The notes beneath the pieces are model-generated. The model had not been told where the DNA came from, searched no databases, and worked only from the letters and a program-made list of their open reading frames with translations. A DNA stretch of 28,732 nt from a virus: positions 1 through 28,732 of IMG/VR virus record IMGVR_UViG_3300048597_000314, one strand, 5' to 3'. The translations under genes and the position numbers were made by a program. Below are positions 27,577 through 28,732 of this stretch, in pieces (the first letter of the stretch is position 1; each line of letters starts with the position of its first letter).

Positions 27577-28251
27577 ATGGAATTACAGCATTGGGAACTC
27601 AGTAAATTTAAACCCTATCAGAACAACCCCCGCCGCAATGATGAAGTGGTGGACAAGATGGTTAAATCCATTGCTGAGTATGGTTTTCGGATGCCTGTGG
27701 TGGTCAAATCTGATGGCACCGTGGTAGATGGTCACCTCCGGCTAAAAGCGGCCCAACAGATAGGCATGGCCCAGGTGCCGGTGGTTCTCGCTGATGAACT
27801 GAATGACCAACAGGTGAAGGCATTTCGTTTATTGGCTAACCGTTCTGCTAACTGGGCTGAATGGGACACAGAACTTCTAGCCATGGAGCTAACCGAGCTA
27901 GACCTGGGGGACTTTGACCTTGACCTAACCGGCTTTGATGACACCGAACTAGACCTCCTACTCCTAGAGGACACAGAAGAAAAGCCTCAAACGGAATATC
28001 AGTCCCCCCAAATATTCAACCGTCCCGATGCCACCGACTATAATCGTTACACCTACGGCGATCGCCAAGAGGAAGAGGAACCAGAAGAAGAAGACGAAGA
28101 ACCAGAAAAGCCAACGGCGATCGGTGGGCAATATCCCCTGGCGATCGTCCTCCCCTTTGCCGATTACCAACGCTGGAAGGCTTACAAAGAGGCGATCGGT
28201 ATTAAGCGGGATGTCCCTGCATTTTTAAACTTACTCAATTCCGTGGATTGA
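27577..28251 (+). CDS. ParB/Srx-domain protein
   Basis: The frame opens at 27499, but the ATG at 27577 gives MELQHWELSKFKPYQNNPRR. This is the typical start of phage ParB-like proteins. DEVVDKMVKSIAEYGFRMPV and VVDGHLRLKAAQQIGMAQVP follow, where G-H-L-R-L is the family's nucleotide-binding loop. An acidic, low-complexity linker (EEEEPEEEDEEPEKP) leads to a separate small C-terminal domain with PLAIVLPFADYQRWKAYKEA. No HTH is seen. Proteins of this kind often accompany phage terminases or DNA methyltransferases. A partition role is not supported. Confidence 0.75.
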   Translation: MELQHWELSKFKPYQNNPRRNDEVVDKMVKSIAEYGFRMPVVVKSDGTVVDGHLRLKAAQQIGMAQVPVVLADELNDQQVKAFRLLANRSANWAEWDTELLAMELTELDLGDFDLDLTGFDDTELDLLLLEDTEEKPQTEYQSPQIFNRPDATDYNRYTYGDRQEEEEPEEEDEEPEKPTAIGGQYPLAIVLPFADYQRWKAYKEAIGIKRDVPAFLNLLNSVD

Positions 28252-28265
28252 ACCACTGACTACCT

Positions 28266-28610
28266 ATGGAAATTACGACATTCAATTTCTTAACAAGCAA
28301 AGCGGTTTGCAACTCAAACGAATGGAAGGCGTTCGCAAAAATGCTGGGTATTTCGCAAAAACTTAGTTGCTCTATTGACATACATCTTAGGGTTGCCAAA
28401 CCTATAATTGTGGAAAATATCAATGTAAATTTGTTGCAAAGCGATGATGTTTACAGCTCAGATGAGTGGAAGGCGTTCGCAAAAATGCTGGGCATTCCTC
28501 ATAAATCAACTCTTTCTGTTTCCATACATATGGAAATTGATGGACTTGTAACTGTTTCGCAGACTTATTACGCTGATAGAGATGGGCTTAATAACTCTGG
28601 GCTAGAATAG
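28266..28610 (+). CDS. Hypothetical protein with internal duplication
   Basis: The 114-residue product contains the same block twice: NEWKAFAKMLGISQ and DEWKAFAKMLGIPH, 48 residues apart. Both are followed by beta-rich strands (SCSIDIHLRV, TLSVSIHMEI). The duplicated DNA is identical over 26 bases, suggesting a recent event. No ribosome-binding site is evident. No family was recognised. It may be a small head or regulatory protein. Confidence 0.6.
   Translation: MEITTFNFLTSKAVCNSNEWKAFAKMLGISQKLSCSIDIHLRVAKPIIVENINVNLLQSDDVYSSDEWKAFAKMLGIPHKSTLSVSIHMEIDGLVTVSQTYYADRDGLNNSGLE
28323..28492 (+). repeat. In-frame direct repeat within a coding gene
   Basis: The 26-base stretch from 28323 to 28348 recurs exactly at 28467-28492, 144 bases away. 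The spacing is a multiple of three, so the same residues (WKAFAKMLG) are encoded twice. Flanking codons have diverged, which suggests a tandem duplication followed by drift in the surrounding sequence. Confidence 0.8.
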
Positions 28611-28673
28611 GGGCAAGGTCGGTGACCGTATCCATAGGCTGTGCCTAGTAGTTAACCAAACGGAGTAATTATC

Positions 28674-28732
28674 ATGGCAGGGCCGAGTATTGGAACGTGG
28701 GTCAAAGTACGCAATAAGTCCGGGCGGACCAC
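28674..28732 (+). CDS. Second copy of the MAGPSIGTW protein, 5' fragment only
   Basis: The first 19 residues (MAGPSIGTWVKVRNKSGRT) are identical to the protein at 21723-22349, although third codon positions differ. GGAG lies about eight bases before the ATG. The shared GGCTGTGCCT element lies upstream of both genes. The gene is cut by the window end, so its length and function are unknown. It shows duplication within the head module about 7 kb apart. Confidence 0.75.
   Translation, partial: MAGPSIGTWVKVRNKSGRT

Overview
The window is part of a temperate cyanophage or prophage genome from a cyanobacterial host. The cyanobacterial HIP1 octamer GCGATCGC and its core CGATCG recur in nearly every gene. 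One small gene encodes an NblA-like phycobilisome-degradation protein, which points to a phycobilisome-bearing host. Packing is tight: many ATGA or TAATG overlaps, short hypothetical genes, and a terminase-portal-head module in the usual phage order. No chromosomal housekeeping gene, rRNA or convincing tRNA was found, and I see no CRISPR array.

Layout. 1-1678 (+): 3' end of a tail-fibre gene and two small downstream genes. 1682-2662 (-): a two-gene unit with SAP/Rho_N-like motifs behind a near-consensus promoter. 2736-4042: a small basic protein (+), then an overlapping methyltransferase and GT-A-like glycosyltransferase pair (-). 4274-6067 (-): lysogeny operon of XRE repressor, exported small protein and tyrosine integrase. 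6068-6167: divergent switch region. 6168-17530 (+): early operon with small regulators, a DUF3102 protein, a ParB/Srx-like protein, an N6-adenine methyltransferase, a C5-cytosine methyltransferase preceded by a GIY-YIG endonuclease, a lambda O-like initiator containing five iterons, a DnaB helicase, nblA and a RecT/Bet annealase. This run ends at a strong terminator at 17597-17623.

17665-28732 (mostly +): packaging and head module of small and large terminase, a 618-bp hairpin-rich gap, DUF4055 portal, a duplicated small protein, a DUF6527 protein, a MuF/SPP1-gp7-like head protein and a probable scaffold. A holin-like peptide, a two-domain endolysin, a ParB-like protein and an internally repeated protein follow. 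A GT4 glycosyltransferase and a membrane-anchored coiled-coil protein lie on the minus strand inside this module.

The genes describe a complete early programme. The repressor and integrase control and perform lysogeny. The initiator loads DnaB at its internal origin, and RecT can anneal replication intermediates. Two DNA methyltransferases probably protect the genome, and NblA would free amino acids or change light harvesting during infection. Integrase lies between the tail-fibre and early modules, so the window reads as an excised, circular or plasmid-like phage order rather than the edge of a prophage.

The most striking feature is a 162-codon frame lying entirely inside the C5 methyltransferase gene in another phase. 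It reads like a phage protein family I recall, and the GIY-YIG gene just upstream sits after a 13-codon duplicate of the methyltransferase start. Product names rest on motif reading without database searches.
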